64,000 bases of DNA from assembly GCA_964247975.1 (NCBI GenBank), contig CAXTWH010000013.1, positions 1-64,000 of the forward strand. The letters run 5' to 3'. The notes beneath the pieces were generated by a model. It did not search any database, was not told where the DNA came from, and saw only the letters and a program-made list of their open reading frames with translations. Positions 1-7,942 of this stretch are shown here, one piece after another. The translations under genes were made by a program, and so were the position numbers. Positions within the stretch are counted from its first letter, which is position 1. Each line of letters begins with the position of its first letter. The DNA comes from KBS-96 sp964247975. GTDB lineage: Bacteria > Acidobacteriota > Terriglobia > Bryobacterales > Bryobacteraceae.

Positions 1-68
1 GGGCGATGCTGGCCGAACAGATTTACCGCGCGTTCACTACGCTTCGCGGTCATCCGTATCCGCGCTAG
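1..68 (+). CDS. C-terminal end of a gene entering from the left
   Basis: An open frame beginning at base 3 reads through to TAG at 66-68 and gives a short tail ending FTTLRGHPYPR. The codons look like normal coding usage and a non-coding stretch follows, so this is probably the last 21 residues of a gene that starts outside the window. The fragment is too short to assign to a family. Confidence 0.4.
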   Translation, partial: AMLAEQIYRAFTTLRGHPYPR

Positions 69-162
69 CCCGCGTGTTGGCTTCAATAAGCGCAATTGCT
101 TTCACTGCGATAAACTCAACCGGACATGATTTTCCAAACCAGAATGACGCAGGAAAAATCAT

Positions 163-780
163 TTGTCCGAAAGGAGACAGTTTTTGAAACTCACAACAGG
201 GCTATCGGGCGCCGCACTAATTGTAAGCTGCCTGATGATTGGAAACACGATTCAAAAATCACCTGTCGCGCGAGCGCAGGTGCAAACCCCGGCAGACGCA
301 ATCAAGGAGGATAGTTCCGATTGGCTGCGAAGCACCATTGGTCTTCGCATTGCTCCAGTTCCGCTCAACATCGGAAATCGGGATTCAAGCTTAGTGGGCT
401 TGGGAAGCTATCTGGTGAATGTAACTAGTGCCTGCTCCGATTGCCATTCAAACCCCACCTATGCGCCTGGTCACAACCCTTACCTCGGCCAGCCAAAACA
501 ATTGAATACTGATGGCTATCTGGCGGGAGGGCATCCATTTCCCGGTGACAATGGCCAAACGGTTATACCGCCCAATATCACTCCTGATTCCACCGGCAAA
601 CCGGGCGGCCTAACCTACCACAAGTTTGTGTTGGCGATGAGATACGGACAAGCGCCGGACAACCCTAAAGAAATATTGCAGGTCATGCCTTGGCCCGCTT
701 TTCAAAATTTGACTGACCGCGACCTTAAATCTATTTATGAGTACCTGAGCAGCATTCCTTCCGTGCCATCTGCTCAGTGA
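163..780 (+). CDS. Tat-signal cytochrome c family protein
   Basis: A 205-residue protein with one c-type haem site, CSDCH at residues 91-95. Met175, in a MPWPAF context, is a plausible distal ligand, and the C-terminal helix (DRDLKSIYEYL) is typical of class I cytochromes c. The TTG start at 163 is chosen for two reasons: AGGA at 151-154 is well spaced, and the only other frame-consistent start, TTG 184, would remove the N-terminal ERRQFLK motif. That motif followed by a hydrophobic run looks like a twin-arginine signal. The protein probably carries electrons in the periplasm. No partner dehydrogenase lies downstream, and an inverted repeat follows the gene. The haem motif is certain; the redox partner is unknown. 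A Tat signal is unusual because c-type cytochromes normally use Sec. Confidence 0.8.
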   Translation: MSERRQFLKLTTGLSGAALIVSCLMIGNTIQKSPVARAQVQTPADAIKEDSSDWLRSTIGLRIAPVPLNIGNRDSSLVGLGSYLVNVTSACSDCHSNPTYAPGHNPYLGQPKQLNTDGYLAGGHPFPGDNGQTVIPPNITPDSTGKPGGLTYHKFVLAMRYGQAPDNPKEILQVMPWPAFQNLTDRDLKSIYEYLSSIPSVPSAQ

Positions 781-797
781 ACGGTCTTCCAATCCAG

Positions 798-826
798 GCC
801 CGGATGTTCCAGGTAAACATCCGGGC
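798..826 (+). terminator. Inverted repeat after the cytochrome gene
   Basis: Perfect 11-base arms (GCCCGGATGTT at 798-808 and its complement at 816-826) enclose a 7-base loop, 18 bases after the cytochrome stop. Only a weak T-rich tail follows, so termination is likely but the U-tract is poor. The hairpin lies between this gene and the Uma2 gene at 847. Confidence 0.55.
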
Positions 827-846
827 TTGGCAGATACAATAAACCT

Positions 847-1380
847 ATGCCGGAAACAGCGCAGCTCACGCTTAAAAAGTTCCGCAAACAGTATGGAGAA
901 AATCGAAAGCCGTATTTTGAGTTCTGGAACGGCGCAGCCATTCAAAAAGCAGTGCCTACGAAATTACACTCTATTTTGCAATCGCTCCTGCTTTACATTC
1001 TGAATGAGGGAGGATTTTTCGCTTATCCAGAGTTAACTTTACGGATCGACCCGAACTGGGAACCGATACCGGATGTAGCAGCGGTAATTAAGAAGTTCAA
1101 AGGACCGTACCCGACCGAGCCGGTGGACGTAATAGTAGAAATTCTTTCTCCGCAGGATTCTTTTTCCTACGTCTTTTCTAAATGCAGGCGCTACGCACAA
1201 GAAGGTATCAGCGACATTTTTGTATTTGATCCCTTGGAACAACAAGCTTGGATTTGGGAACACAAAACACATGGCTTGCTGGAACTCACGCAGCCGAACT
1301 ATCAACTAAACGCAAAGAACTTTAACTTAGATTTAGTGAACCTGTGGAAACGCTTTAGCGTCATGACAAGTGAAGAATAG
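847..1380 (+). CDS. Uma2-family (DUF820) putative nuclease
   Basis: A 177-residue protein with the Uma2 layout: an IPDVAA segment near residue 78, VDVIVEILSPQ near 97-107, then a Lys- and Tyr-containing helix (FSKCRRYAQEGI) and DIFVFDP. This is the Asp / Glu / Lys arrangement of the PD-(D/E)XK restriction-endonuclease-like fold. The family is greatly expanded in cyanobacteria, Acidobacteria and Chloroflexi, and its cellular role is not established. A second, divergent family member lies at 37667-38173. It appears to be transcribed alone, after the hairpin at 798-826. Confidence 0.85.
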   Translation: MPETAQLTLKKFRKQYGENRKPYFEFWNGAAIQKAVPTKLHSILQSLLLYILNEGGFFAYPELTLRIDPNWEPIPDVAAVIKKFKGPYPTEPVDVIVEILSPQDSFSYVFSKCRRYAQEGISDIFVFDPLEQQAWIWEHKTHGLLELTQPNYQLNAKNFNLDLVNLWKRFSVMTSEE

Positions 1381-1400
1381 CCATCCTTCGTGCGTACCGC

Positions 1401-1883
1401 TCATTTCTCCGGCGGCCAGCTTCCGAGCAACTGGCGCAGAAACACCAACTGCCCCAGATGATACGAGTTGTGGTCAACAATCAATAACGCTTCCCGGAAC
1501 AAAGTCTGCCCATCTCCATGCGGAATCACGCCGTTCAGATCGCGGTTTTCATCAGCAATCAAAACTTGAAAAGCTTTTAAATCGTTATTGAACGCTTCAA
1601 TCGAACGATCCCAATCCGCTGCATTGGCCGGTGCTTCCTGCTTCGGCCAATACTCATCAGGCCACTTCAACTCTTCGTAATTCGGATTCACGCAAAAATC
1701 AAGAATATCCGCTTGCGCAATCCGCAGATGCTCCAGCAGTTGCCAGGCAGTGTGCGGGACGCCTTCCTTTCTTTGGCCCCGCAGCGAAACCGGCAAGTGA
1801 GCAATGGCGGAATCGAAATCAATATGCGCGCCTTTTCCCGCCAAAGCGTCAATCAGAAGTTTGCGTTGTTCATCCATGTTCAA
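1401..1883 (-). CDS. DinB-family metal-dependent protein
   Basis: A 160-residue helical-bundle protein. His residues sit where DinB/YfiT-like proteins bind a divalent metal: HTAWQLLEHL near residue 44 and DHNSYHLGQLV near residue 137. Such proteins include thiol-dependent S-transferases and many uncharacterised stress proteins. The substrate cannot be told from sequence. It is convergent with the Uma2 gene at 847-1380, and its 5' end faces accD across an 83-base gap that must hold both promoters. Confidence 0.8.
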   Translation of the reverse strand: MNMDEQRKLLIDALAGKGAHIDFDSAIAHLPVSLRGQRKEGVPHTAWQLLEHLRIAQADILDFCVNPNYEELKWPDEYWPKQEAPANAADWDRSIEAFNNDLKAFQVLIADENRDLNGVIPHGDGQTLFREALLIVDHNSYHLGQLVFLRQLLGSWPPEK

Positions 1884-1966
1884 AACGGTTCTCCCTGCTT
1901 ATGGATGGTTCAAACCGGGGAAACACTCCAGAAATCTACAGGACCCGCATGTTACGTTGATGTTTA

Positions 1967-2824
1967 ATGGCACTGGAATGGTTTAAACGGCAGAAGCCTT
2001 CGATGGAGGACGCCACCACCGACGGAGAACGCAATGTGCGAACCGAAGGGTTATGGGAAAAATGCGAAAAATGCGCCAAAATTATCTGGCGCAAATCGCT
2101 CGAAGAAAATATGCAGGTCTGCCCCGAATGCAGTCATCATTTCCGCATTGATGCCGTGACCCGGCTGCAAATGCTTTTCGACGACGGCCAGTACGAAGAA
2201 CACGACCCTAACCTCGTGTCCTCCGATCCGCTCGGCTTTGTGGATTCGAAAAGTTATCAGGATCGCCTCGCGGCCATGCGCGAATCCACGAAATTGCCGG
2301 ATGCCGTGGTGTCCGCTACCGGCAATTTGCTCGGACGGCGCGTACAAATCTGCGCGTTGGAACTGAAGTTCATCGGCGGCTCGATGGGCGCCGTGGTGGG
2401 TGAAAAAATTACCCGCGCGATTGAACGCTGCCTGGCGGAACGCGTTCCCTTGATTATTGTTTCCGCATCCGGCGGCGCACGGATGCAGGAAGGCACGGTC
2501 AGCCTGATGCAGTTGGCGAAAATTTCGGCTGCTCTCATGCGGCTCGATGAAGCCAGGGTTCCTTATATCAGCCTGCTGACTGACCCCACTACCGGCGGCG
2601 TAACGGCCAGCTTTGCTATGCTGGGCGACCTGAACATTGCCGAGCCTGGCGCGTTAATCGGGTTTGCCGGGCCGCGCGTGATTGAACAAACCATTCGCCA
2701 GAAACTACCCGAAGGGTTTCAGCGCAGCGAATTTCTGGTGGAACACGGTTTTCTGGACTCCATCGTCAAGCGGCAGGACTTGCGCGCTTACCTTGATAAA
2801 AGCCTGCGTTTTATGGCCAACTAA
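1967..2824 (+). CDS. accD: Acetyl-CoA carboxylase carboxyltransferase beta subunit
   Basis: A 285-residue protein of normal AccD length. It has the N-terminal four-cysteine zinc finger (Cys33, Cys36, Cys52, Cys55) and the crotonase-fold carboxyltransferase core, including SASGGARMQEG and a DPTTGGVTASFAMLGD segment. With AccA it transfers CO2 from carboxybiotin to acetyl-CoA, making malonyl-CoA for fatty-acid synthesis in the cytoplasm. The accA, accB and accC genes are not in the window, and accD appears to stand alone, as is common. It is convergent with the Cas2/SinR-like gene 10 bases beyond its stop. Confidence 0.97.
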   Translation: MALEWFKRQKPSMEDATTDGERNVRTEGLWEKCEKCAKIIWRKSLEENMQVCPECSHHFRIDAVTRLQMLFDDGQYEEHDPNLVSSDPLGFVDSKSYQDRLAAMRESTKLPDAVVSATGNLLGRRVQICALELKFIGGSMGAVVGEKITRAIERCLAERVPLIIVSASGGARMQEGTVSLMQLAKISAALMRLDEARVPYISLLTDPTTGGVTASFAMLGDLNIAEPGALIGFAGPRVIEQTIRQKLPEGFQRSEFLVEHGFLDSIVKRQDLRAYLDKSLRFMAN

Positions 2825-2834
2825 TTCGGCCCGT

Positions 2835-3128
2835 TCAGTTCACTTTGGAAGAACTGCACTTCTGAAACACAGCGGTTTGGCCATCCCAAACCGGCTGGTT
2901 TAGGTTTAATCCGGCCAGATCTTCACCCAACTCCACCACCAGCAGGCGGTCATCTTTGCTGAGAATCGGGCGCAGTTGCTCCAGAATCGCGCTGGCATTC
3001 CAGTCTGAAGTCAAAAGCCAGGCGTTTTTCACCAATCGAACCGCGCCTAGATCAGCCAGAATATCAGCTAAAACCGCGCTGTACCGCTCTGGATAGATGA
3101 GTTCATACGTAATGAGGTATGGCCACAA
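2835..3128 (-). CDS. Small Cas2/SinR-fold protein
   Basis: A 97-residue protein opening with a beta strand (YLITYEL), then an amphipathic helix (YSAVLADILADLGAV), strand NAWLLTS, helix ASAILEQLRPIL and strand KDDRLLVVEL. That ferredoxin-like order, with the LITY and DRLLVVEL signatures, matches Cas2-like proteins of the SinR group, which occur outside CRISPR loci. There is no array and no cas1 nearby. The start is TTG at 3128, five bases after the stop of the CocE-type hydrolase, so it is the last gene of the yggS-hydrolase operon. Its GGGAGG ribosome site lies rather far upstream. Biochemical role is unknown; it could be a nuclease, an antitoxin-like protein or a regulator. Confidence 0.65.
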   Translation of the reverse strand: MWPYLITYELIYPERYSAVLADILADLGAVRLVKNAWLLTSDWNASAILEQLRPILSKDDRLLVVELGEDLAGLNLNQPVWDGQTAVFQKCSSSKVN

Positions 3129-3133
3129 TGTAT

Positions 3134-4960
3134 TTACTGAACCTCCCGCATTTTTGCATTTGCCCGCGAATGTGAGTATCGCTCAAAAGTTGAACTTCTC
3201 ATCCGGGGAATCACTGGTAGAACCAGGACCGATGGATATCTCCTTTCGTGGTACAACGTCTGAAATGCCCTAGTCACTTTGTACTCATCGGCATTAGAGC
3301 GGCTGGAATTCAGGTTCCGGTCAAAGCGTGGAAAGTTACTACTGGAAATCTCCAAACGGATGCGATGGCCTGGCGCAAACACCCAGCTTGTCACGCCTGC
3401 GTCAATGTGGATCTGGTACGGCGTGTTGCGCTTTACAAACACCGGCTCCGATAACGACATCCGGTAGCGTAAACGAGCGATGCCGTCGCTCACGAGCAAA
3501 CTGCGTCCGTCAGGGAAAACATCCACCAGCTTGGCGGTAAAGTCCGTGTCGTTGGCCGAAGTAGATATATAGATGGTTGCGCCGACCGGTCCGGTGACTT
3601 CCACCTCTTCATGCAAAGGCCGCGAAGTATAAACCAGCACATCCCGGCGTTTTTCCACCGCAGTTTGGTCCAACGGCCCCGGCGCCATCAGTTCCGGATT
3701 GCAGCAGATGGCTCCGCCGGTGGTCGGCACCGGATTCTGCGGATCATACACGAAATGGTCCGCCGGGTGATTGGCGCTAAAACCCGGCAATAGCTCGCCA
3801 TCTCCCGCTGCTGTATTTGCTTCCCCGTGGCTATCCAGGTAATAAGGCGTGTACTTAGTTCGGGCTAAAGGCCACTCATGCTCTTCCCGCCAGGTATCTG
3901 GGCCCATTACAAAGATGTGAAGGATAGGCTGAAAAGGCGCGGTTGTTTCCGGCGTTTTCAGAAAACGGTTGAACCACTGTAGTTGCCATGTCTTGATACG
4001 TGGACTTGCTGCCGAACCAAAGTCAATCGTTTTGTAGTGGGTGACAAACGTATGCGACCACGGCCCAATCCAGGTTTCCACCGGCAAACCGCGCTTCGCC
4101 AGCCGCGAAAAAGCGTCCAGATCGCTTTCCCCATAATTATCGAACCATCCGCCAACCGAACAAACCGGAACGTGCAGGTCCGTCAAACGTTGGCGAATGC
4201 TCAGTTTCTGCCAGAAACGGTCGTAGGAAGCGTGTTCCAGCGGAATACGCCACATATCTACTGGCCGCGTAGTGGCCACAATATCCGAGCTTTTCAGCGG
4301 CAGATGATGAATATAACTGTCGTAAGCCGGTGTTCGTATGCCCTTGGGTGTCAGGTTCTCCGACAGCCAGATCAACCGGTGGCCCAGCTTCAAAGCGCCG
4401 CCCGGCGAGTAATAGCGGTCCATATATTCGTCGTCGCCGGAAACAAGCGGGAAAATAGCCATTAAGTGCGGATTATTCTGTACTGCCGCCCACCATTGGG
4501 TAATACCCACGTAGGACGCGCCAGTCATCCCTACCCGCCCGTTGGACCAGGGCTGCTTCGCAATCCAGTTCACCGTATCGTTGCCGTCCGGTCCTTCCTG
4601 CGCGATCGACCCGAACACACCGTCGGAACCGTTGCGTCCGCGCACGTCCTGGGTCACCACTGTGTAGCCGTGCTCAGCGAAAAACGCGTACCCGCGCGTT
4701 GTTTGGGAATGGCGGTCGTATGGTGTTCTGATCAGAATGGCCGGCCAGCGGCCGCTGCCCGCCGGCAGGTAAACATCAGCCCGTAGCACCACCCCATCGC
4801 GCATCGGAACCGCTAAGTCCTTCAAGTCAATCACATCGGGCAGCGCCATGCTTCGAACATCCTGTGCGGTTAATGGCCGGCCGACACCCATTCTGCCGCA
4901 GATTGCCGCCAAACCGCACAATGCCAGTCCTATCGCTACCCTCGTCCTGGGGACCCCCAT
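3134..4960 (-). CDS. CocE/NonD-family serine hydrolase (X-Pro dipeptidyl-peptidase S15 type)
   Basis: A 608-residue exported hydrolase. The N-terminal hydrophobic stretch (VAIGLALCGLAAICG) is a signal peptide. An alpha/beta-hydrolase domain follows, with the nucleophile elbow GASYVG, the Asp region GGWFDNYGESD and the His in GPWSHT. The C-terminal jelly roll (FTAKLVDVFPDGRS) is the X-Pro dipeptidyl-peptidase C domain. Known relatives cleave esters, N-terminal peptides or beta-lactam precursors, so the substrate stays open. ATG 4960 is preferred to the upstream TTG 4984 because a strong AAGGGGTGAG site precedes it and it then falls 10 bases after the yggS stop. Operon order is yggS, this gene, Cas2/SinR-like gene. 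Confidence 0.88.
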   Translation of the reverse strand: MGVPRTRVAIGLALCGLAAICGRMGVGRPLTAQDVRSMALPDVIDLKDLAVPMRDGVVLRADVYLPAGSGRWPAILIRTPYDRHSQTTRGYAFFAEHGYTVVTQDVRGRNGSDGVFGSIAQEGPDGNDTVNWIAKQPWSNGRVGMTGASYVGITQWWAAVQNNPHLMAIFPLVSGDDEYMDRYYSPGGALKLGHRLIWLSENLTPKGIRTPAYDSYIHHLPLKSSDIVATTRPVDMWRIPLEHASYDRFWQKLSIRQRLTDLHVPVCSVGGWFDNYGESDLDAFSRLAKRGLPVETWIGPWSHTFVTHYKTIDFGSAASPRIKTWQLQWFNRFLKTPETTAPFQPILHIFVMGPDTWREEHEWPLARTKYTPYYLDSHGEANTAAGDGELLPGFSANHPADHFVYDPQNPVPTTGGAICCNPELMAPGPLDQTAVEKRRDVLVYTSRPLHEEVEVTGPVGATIYISTSANDTDFTAKLVDVFPDGRSLLVSDGIARLRYRMSLSEPVFVKRNTPYQIHIDAGVTSWVFAPGHRIRLEISSSNFPRFDRNLNSSRSNADEYKVTRAFQTLYHERRYPSVLVLPVIPRMRSSTFERYSHSRANAKMREVQ

Positions 4961-4970
4961 CGGACTTTTC

Positions 4971-5672
4971 TCACCCCTTATCAACCGGTTTTGGCCGTGC
5001 GCCGAACAGCGCTGTCCCTACCCGCACGATTGTCGCACCCTCCTCGATAGCCGCTTCCAAATCGTTCGACATTCCCATCGAAAGCTCCGGCAGCGAATAC
5101 CGGGCTGCCAACTCAAACAGCTTACGAAAGTAAGGCCGCGACTCCTCAGCATTTTCCGACCACGGCGGAACGGTCATTAGCCCTGTGACGCTAACACTTC
5201 TTAAAGCAGCCGCCGTTTCCAGCAGTTCCGGTATCATTTCCGGGCTGGCGCCGGTTTTAGTTGCTTCCTCCGACAATTTTATTTCCAGCAGCACGCGCAT
5301 CTTTCGGTTCGCCTCGATTGCCGCCCGGTCCAAGCGCTGAAGCAGTTTCGCTGTATCCGCAGTTTGAATCACTTGAAATAAATCCACCGCTACCGCCGCT
5401 TTGTTCGATTGCAGATGACCGATCATATGAAAACGAGCTTCGCTTAAGTCTCCTACGGCGGAATACTTCGTAGCGAATTCCTGGACATAGTTTTCGCCGA
5501 AATCGCGCATCCCCAACTGGTACCCTTCCCGGATCACGTCCGCAGAGAATTTCTTGGTTACCGCCACTAAGGTTACATGGGAACGCTGGCGGCCTGCCCG
5601 CTGAACGGCGGAGCCGATCCGCTTTTCCAGTTGCTCGAAACGGTCTTTAAGGCTTAAGTCACTTGTTGGCAA
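4971..5672 (-). CDS. yggS: YggS/PLPBP-family pyridoxal-phosphate homeostasis protein
   Basis: A 233-residue protein with every YggS hallmark: VAVTKK with the PLP-binding Lys at 40, FGENYVQE, RFHMIGHLQSNKA, a GLMTVPP segment and the C-terminal SMGMSNDLEAAIEEGATIVRVGTALFG phosphate-binding region. It is a fold-type III TIM-barrel protein that buffers PLP and influences amino-acid and keto-acid pools in the cytoplasm. No ATG is available in frame. TTG 5672 is the only reasonable start and overlaps the start of the divergent gene at 5663 by ten bases. It heads a three-gene minus-strand operon. Confidence 0.93.
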   Translation of the reverse strand: MPTSDLSLKDRFEQLEKRIGSAVQRAGRQRSHVTLVAVTKKFSADVIREGYQLGMRDFGENYVQEFATKYSAVGDLSEARFHMIGHLQSNKAAVAVDLFQVIQTADTAKLLQRLDRAAIEANRKMRVLLEIKLSEEATKTGASPEMIPELLETAAALRSVSVTGLMTVPPWSENAEESRPYFRKLFELAARYSLPELSMGMSNDLEAAIEEGATIVRVGTALFGARPKPVDKG

Positions 5673-6958
5673 ACCACTATCATAAGATCGACTCCCCCCA
5701 GCGCCGTTCGGCAGAACCGGCAGCGCTGCTCGCCGAAATTGAACAATTCCTCCAAAACTGTTCTCAACCCGCTGTTCTTGAAGCCGGTGACGAGCCGATT
5801 CAACTGCTGCCTGAACAGCATCGTTGGGAAATCAAGCACAATCACCTTTTCTTTTCCGCCTGGCCGGAAGAACGCAGCGTTCATCGCCGCCTGGTCGGAA
5901 TTGAAACGCGCAAGCCCGGCCTGATGGTTTGTTCCGTGCAGCGTTTCGGCGGCGCAACCGGCCGGTTCAATCTGATTGACTTAGCCCACCCGCGCAGCGC
6001 GAACCGCCTGCTTCGCGGCGATCGCCGGAACTTCTCGGAAGCGTTCCGCCGTATGCTCAACCGCCAGTTTCCCGGCTGGCGCATTCAAACGCTCACCACT
6101 GAAATGCAATTACAGCGTTCCTTCTCGCCCAAGTTTCCGCGCGCTGTTCTGGAAAAAGGAAATTTTCGGATGGCCGCAATGGCCTGCGCCGCAGCCGACG
6201 ACGAACACAGTTTTCTGAGCTTTGCGCTCCTGTGGCACCACTACGTTTCCGGGCATTCGGAAAACCACGGCCAAGTTCCGCTGGCCTTGTTTCTGCCCGA
6301 CAATGCCGGCAGCCTCACCGCTTCCCGCTTGAAATGGCTTTCGGTGGAAACTCGCTTGTTCCGGTTCAACAAACATGGCAGCGCGGGAGAAATCGACTCC
6401 GCCGATCTCGGCAACATGAGTTCTCGCCTCATTGGGCGCGAACCGCAGTCTTCAAGCGTCAATCTCCCCATTCCGGCCAAACCGGAAAGCCGTTTGGAAA
6501 CGGCAATCCTGGGGAACATCGGCATCATCGACGCTGCCTTGGAAACGCAGTCCGTCTTCCGCCAGGTCATCACCTTTCAAGCCGTTGACCGCGATATCGT
6601 CGACTTAATCGCTGCTGACTCGCAAGGCAGAATTGCGGTCATCGAATTGAAAGCCGAAGAAGACATCCATCTTCCTTTGCAGGCTCTCGATTATTGGATG
6701 CGCATTAACAACCAGATTCAGGAAGGCGCACTGGATCGTTTCTACCCCCAATTACCTATTTCCCGGCAAGCGCCCCGTTTGTTCCTGGTCGCCCCGGCAG
6801 TGCAGTTTCACCCTTCAAGCGAAACGCTGCTCGCCTATTTTCATTCACAAATTGAAACTGAACGAGTTGGGTTGAATCTAGAATGGCAGCAGGGACTCAA
6901 GGTGGCTTTTCGGCTTCGCGGCCATGAAAAGCCGCAGTCCCACCGGAGATTGCCATGA
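5663..6958 (+). CDS. Uncharacterised protein with C-terminal NucS/DUF91-like nuclease domain
   Basis: A 431-residue protein in two parts. Residues 1-270 have no family I recognise: mostly alpha/beta, rich in Arg and Trp, no membrane segment. Residues about 275-400 read as a PD-(D/E)XK nuclease: Glu279 in SRLETAIL, Asp314 in RDIVDLIAAD, Glu328-Leu-Lys330 in IAVIELKAEEDIH, and a Gln helix (Gln340, PLQALDYW). This order matches NucS/EndoMS and DUF91 nucleases. The ATGA overlap with the next gene at 6955 shows translational coupling. The start is TTG at 5663 or 5666, because a stop lies just upstream in frame. Likely cytoplasmic and DNA-acting; repair versus defence is unresolved. Confidence 0.72.
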   Translation: MLANHYHKIDSPQRRSAEPAALLAEIEQFLQNCSQPAVLEAGDEPIQLLPEQHRWEIKHNHLFFSAWPEERSVHRRLVGIETRKPGLMVCSVQRFGGATGRFNLIDLAHPRSANRLLRGDRRNFSEAFRRMLNRQFPGWRIQTLTTEMQLQRSFSPKFPRAVLEKGNFRMAAMACAAADDEHSFLSFALLWHHYVSGHSENHGQVPLALFLPDNAGSLTASRLKWLSVETRLFRFNKHGSAGEIDSADLGNMSSRLIGREPQSSSVNLPIPAKPESRLETAILGNIGIIDAALETQSVFRQVITFQAVDRDIVDLIAADSQGRIAVIELKAEEDIHLPLQALDYWMRINNQIQEGALDRFYPQLPISRQAPRLFLVAPAVQFHPSSETLLAYFHSQIETERVGLNLEWQQGLKVAFRLRGHEKPQSHRRLP

Positions 6959-7860
6959 ATGTTTCTGCGCTGCAGCATATCAGAAAAGCCGTTCAAACGC
7001 TGAACCCCAACACGGTGCGCGAGTTGAGCGATAAATCACTGAAAGTCGCTATCTACGCCGCTTCGCCGGACGATTACAACCGGATTGAAGACTTTTTTGT
7101 GCAAGGCTTGAGCGGTACGCGCAAAAGCGATGCGCTGTCTTGTTTGTATCGCGGCCCGGACCCGCAGAAAGCTTTGCAATTTGATCTCGCCATCTACGAC
7201 GAAAGCGTTTTAGCGCCGCGCCGCTCCTTGGTGTTTCAAGCCAATGCACCGGAGCGCCTGGTTGCCCAGGTAATCGAACAATTCGATCAGGACCTGACCC
7301 TGCCCCTGGCAAAAACGTTTCCTCCGTTTCGCCTGGCTTATGTGGAAAAAGTCATTCACGCGACCAGCCGCGAAAACGCGCTGTTTTCAATGGCGACCGC
7401 GCTGCCTGATATCATTCCAAGCTTGATCGAGCTTCCCTGGGCCGTTACCGAGTTCGCGTCCGATACCGCCGTTCTGACCACCAATCAGATCAAAATGGCT
7501 TTTCTGATTGCCGCTGCTTCCAACCGTGAAGTCGGCTACCTTCAGCAAAAGCGCGAAATTGCCGCGCTGATCGGCGGTGCTTTCGGATTGCGCGCCCTGG
7601 CGCGTCAGTTGGTCGGGAAAATTCCGTTCGGCGGCGGCCTGCTGGCCAAGGCTGGCGTAGCCTATGCCGGTACTCGGCTGGTCGGCTTATCGCTGGAACG
7701 GTTTTACCGGCTCGGCTACGATTACAGCCCCGCAGAACGGGAACAAGTTTATAAGGATGCTTTTCAGCACGGCAAAACCGTGGCATTGAATTTATTAAGG
7801 AAACTCCGGCCTGACCTTGCCGCGAAACACAACGTTGATGCCGAAACCGCCAAAACATAG
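6955..7860 (+). CDS. DUF697-like protein coupled to the nuclease gene
   Basis: A 301-residue protein. The second half (about residues 170-265) carries TNQIKMAFLIAAASNREVG, a Gly/Ala-rich helical hairpin (GGAFGLRALARQLVGKIPFGGG) and GTRLVGLSLERFYRLGY. This resembles the DUF697 domain found next to or fused with small GTPases and in YcjF-type membrane proteins. The first 165 residues (SLKVAIYAASPDDYNRIEDFF) look like an alpha/beta domain of GTPase-like size but show no P-loop GxxxxGK(S/T). Its ATG overlaps the upstream TGA by four bases, so it is coupled to the nuclease gene and the products may work together. Function unknown. Confidence 0.7.
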   Translation: MNVSALQHIRKAVQTLNPNTVRELSDKSLKVAIYAASPDDYNRIEDFFVQGLSGTRKSDALSCLYRGPDPQKALQFDLAIYDESVLAPRRSLVFQANAPERLVAQVIEQFDQDLTLPLAKTFPPFRLAYVEKVIHATSRENALFSMATALPDIIPSLIELPWAVTEFASDTAVLTTNQIKMAFLIAAASNREVGYLQQKREIAALIGGAFGLRALARQLVGKIPFGGGLLAKAGVAYAGTRLVGLSLERFYRLGYDYSPAEREQVYKDAFQHGKTVALNLLRKLRPDLAAKHNVDAETAKT

Positions 7861-7875
7861 TTTAGTACTAGCGGT

Positions 7876-7922
7876 TGCCTCGCTTGAAGCAAACCGGGCC
7901 GTTAAAGCAATCAGGCGAGGCA
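7876..7922 (+). other. Inverted repeat between the DUF697 and HD-GYP genes
   Basis: TGCCTCGC (7876-7883) is repeated in inverse at 7915-7922 around a 31-base loop. It lies 15 bases after one stop and 21 bases before the next ATG. It could be a leader structure of the HD-GYP gene or a weak terminator. It lacks the conserved core of the c-di-GMP riboswitch and has no U-tract. Confidence 0.3.
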
Positions 7923-7942
7923 TCCGATAAACCGTTTGGAAT

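Noticed and set aside
2835..3128. A CRISPR locus around the Cas2-like gene
   Set aside because: No direct repeats and no cas1 or effector gene within the window.
3983..4465. A 160-codon plus-strand frame over the CocE-type gene
   Set aside because: It lies opposite a convincing gene and reads as low-complexity Arg/Pro text with no family pattern.
7861..7942. A cyclic di-GMP riboswitch ahead of the HD-GYP gene
   Set aside because: Only one 8-base inverted repeat is present; the conserved riboswitch core and tetraloop-receptor pattern are missing and the gap is too short.
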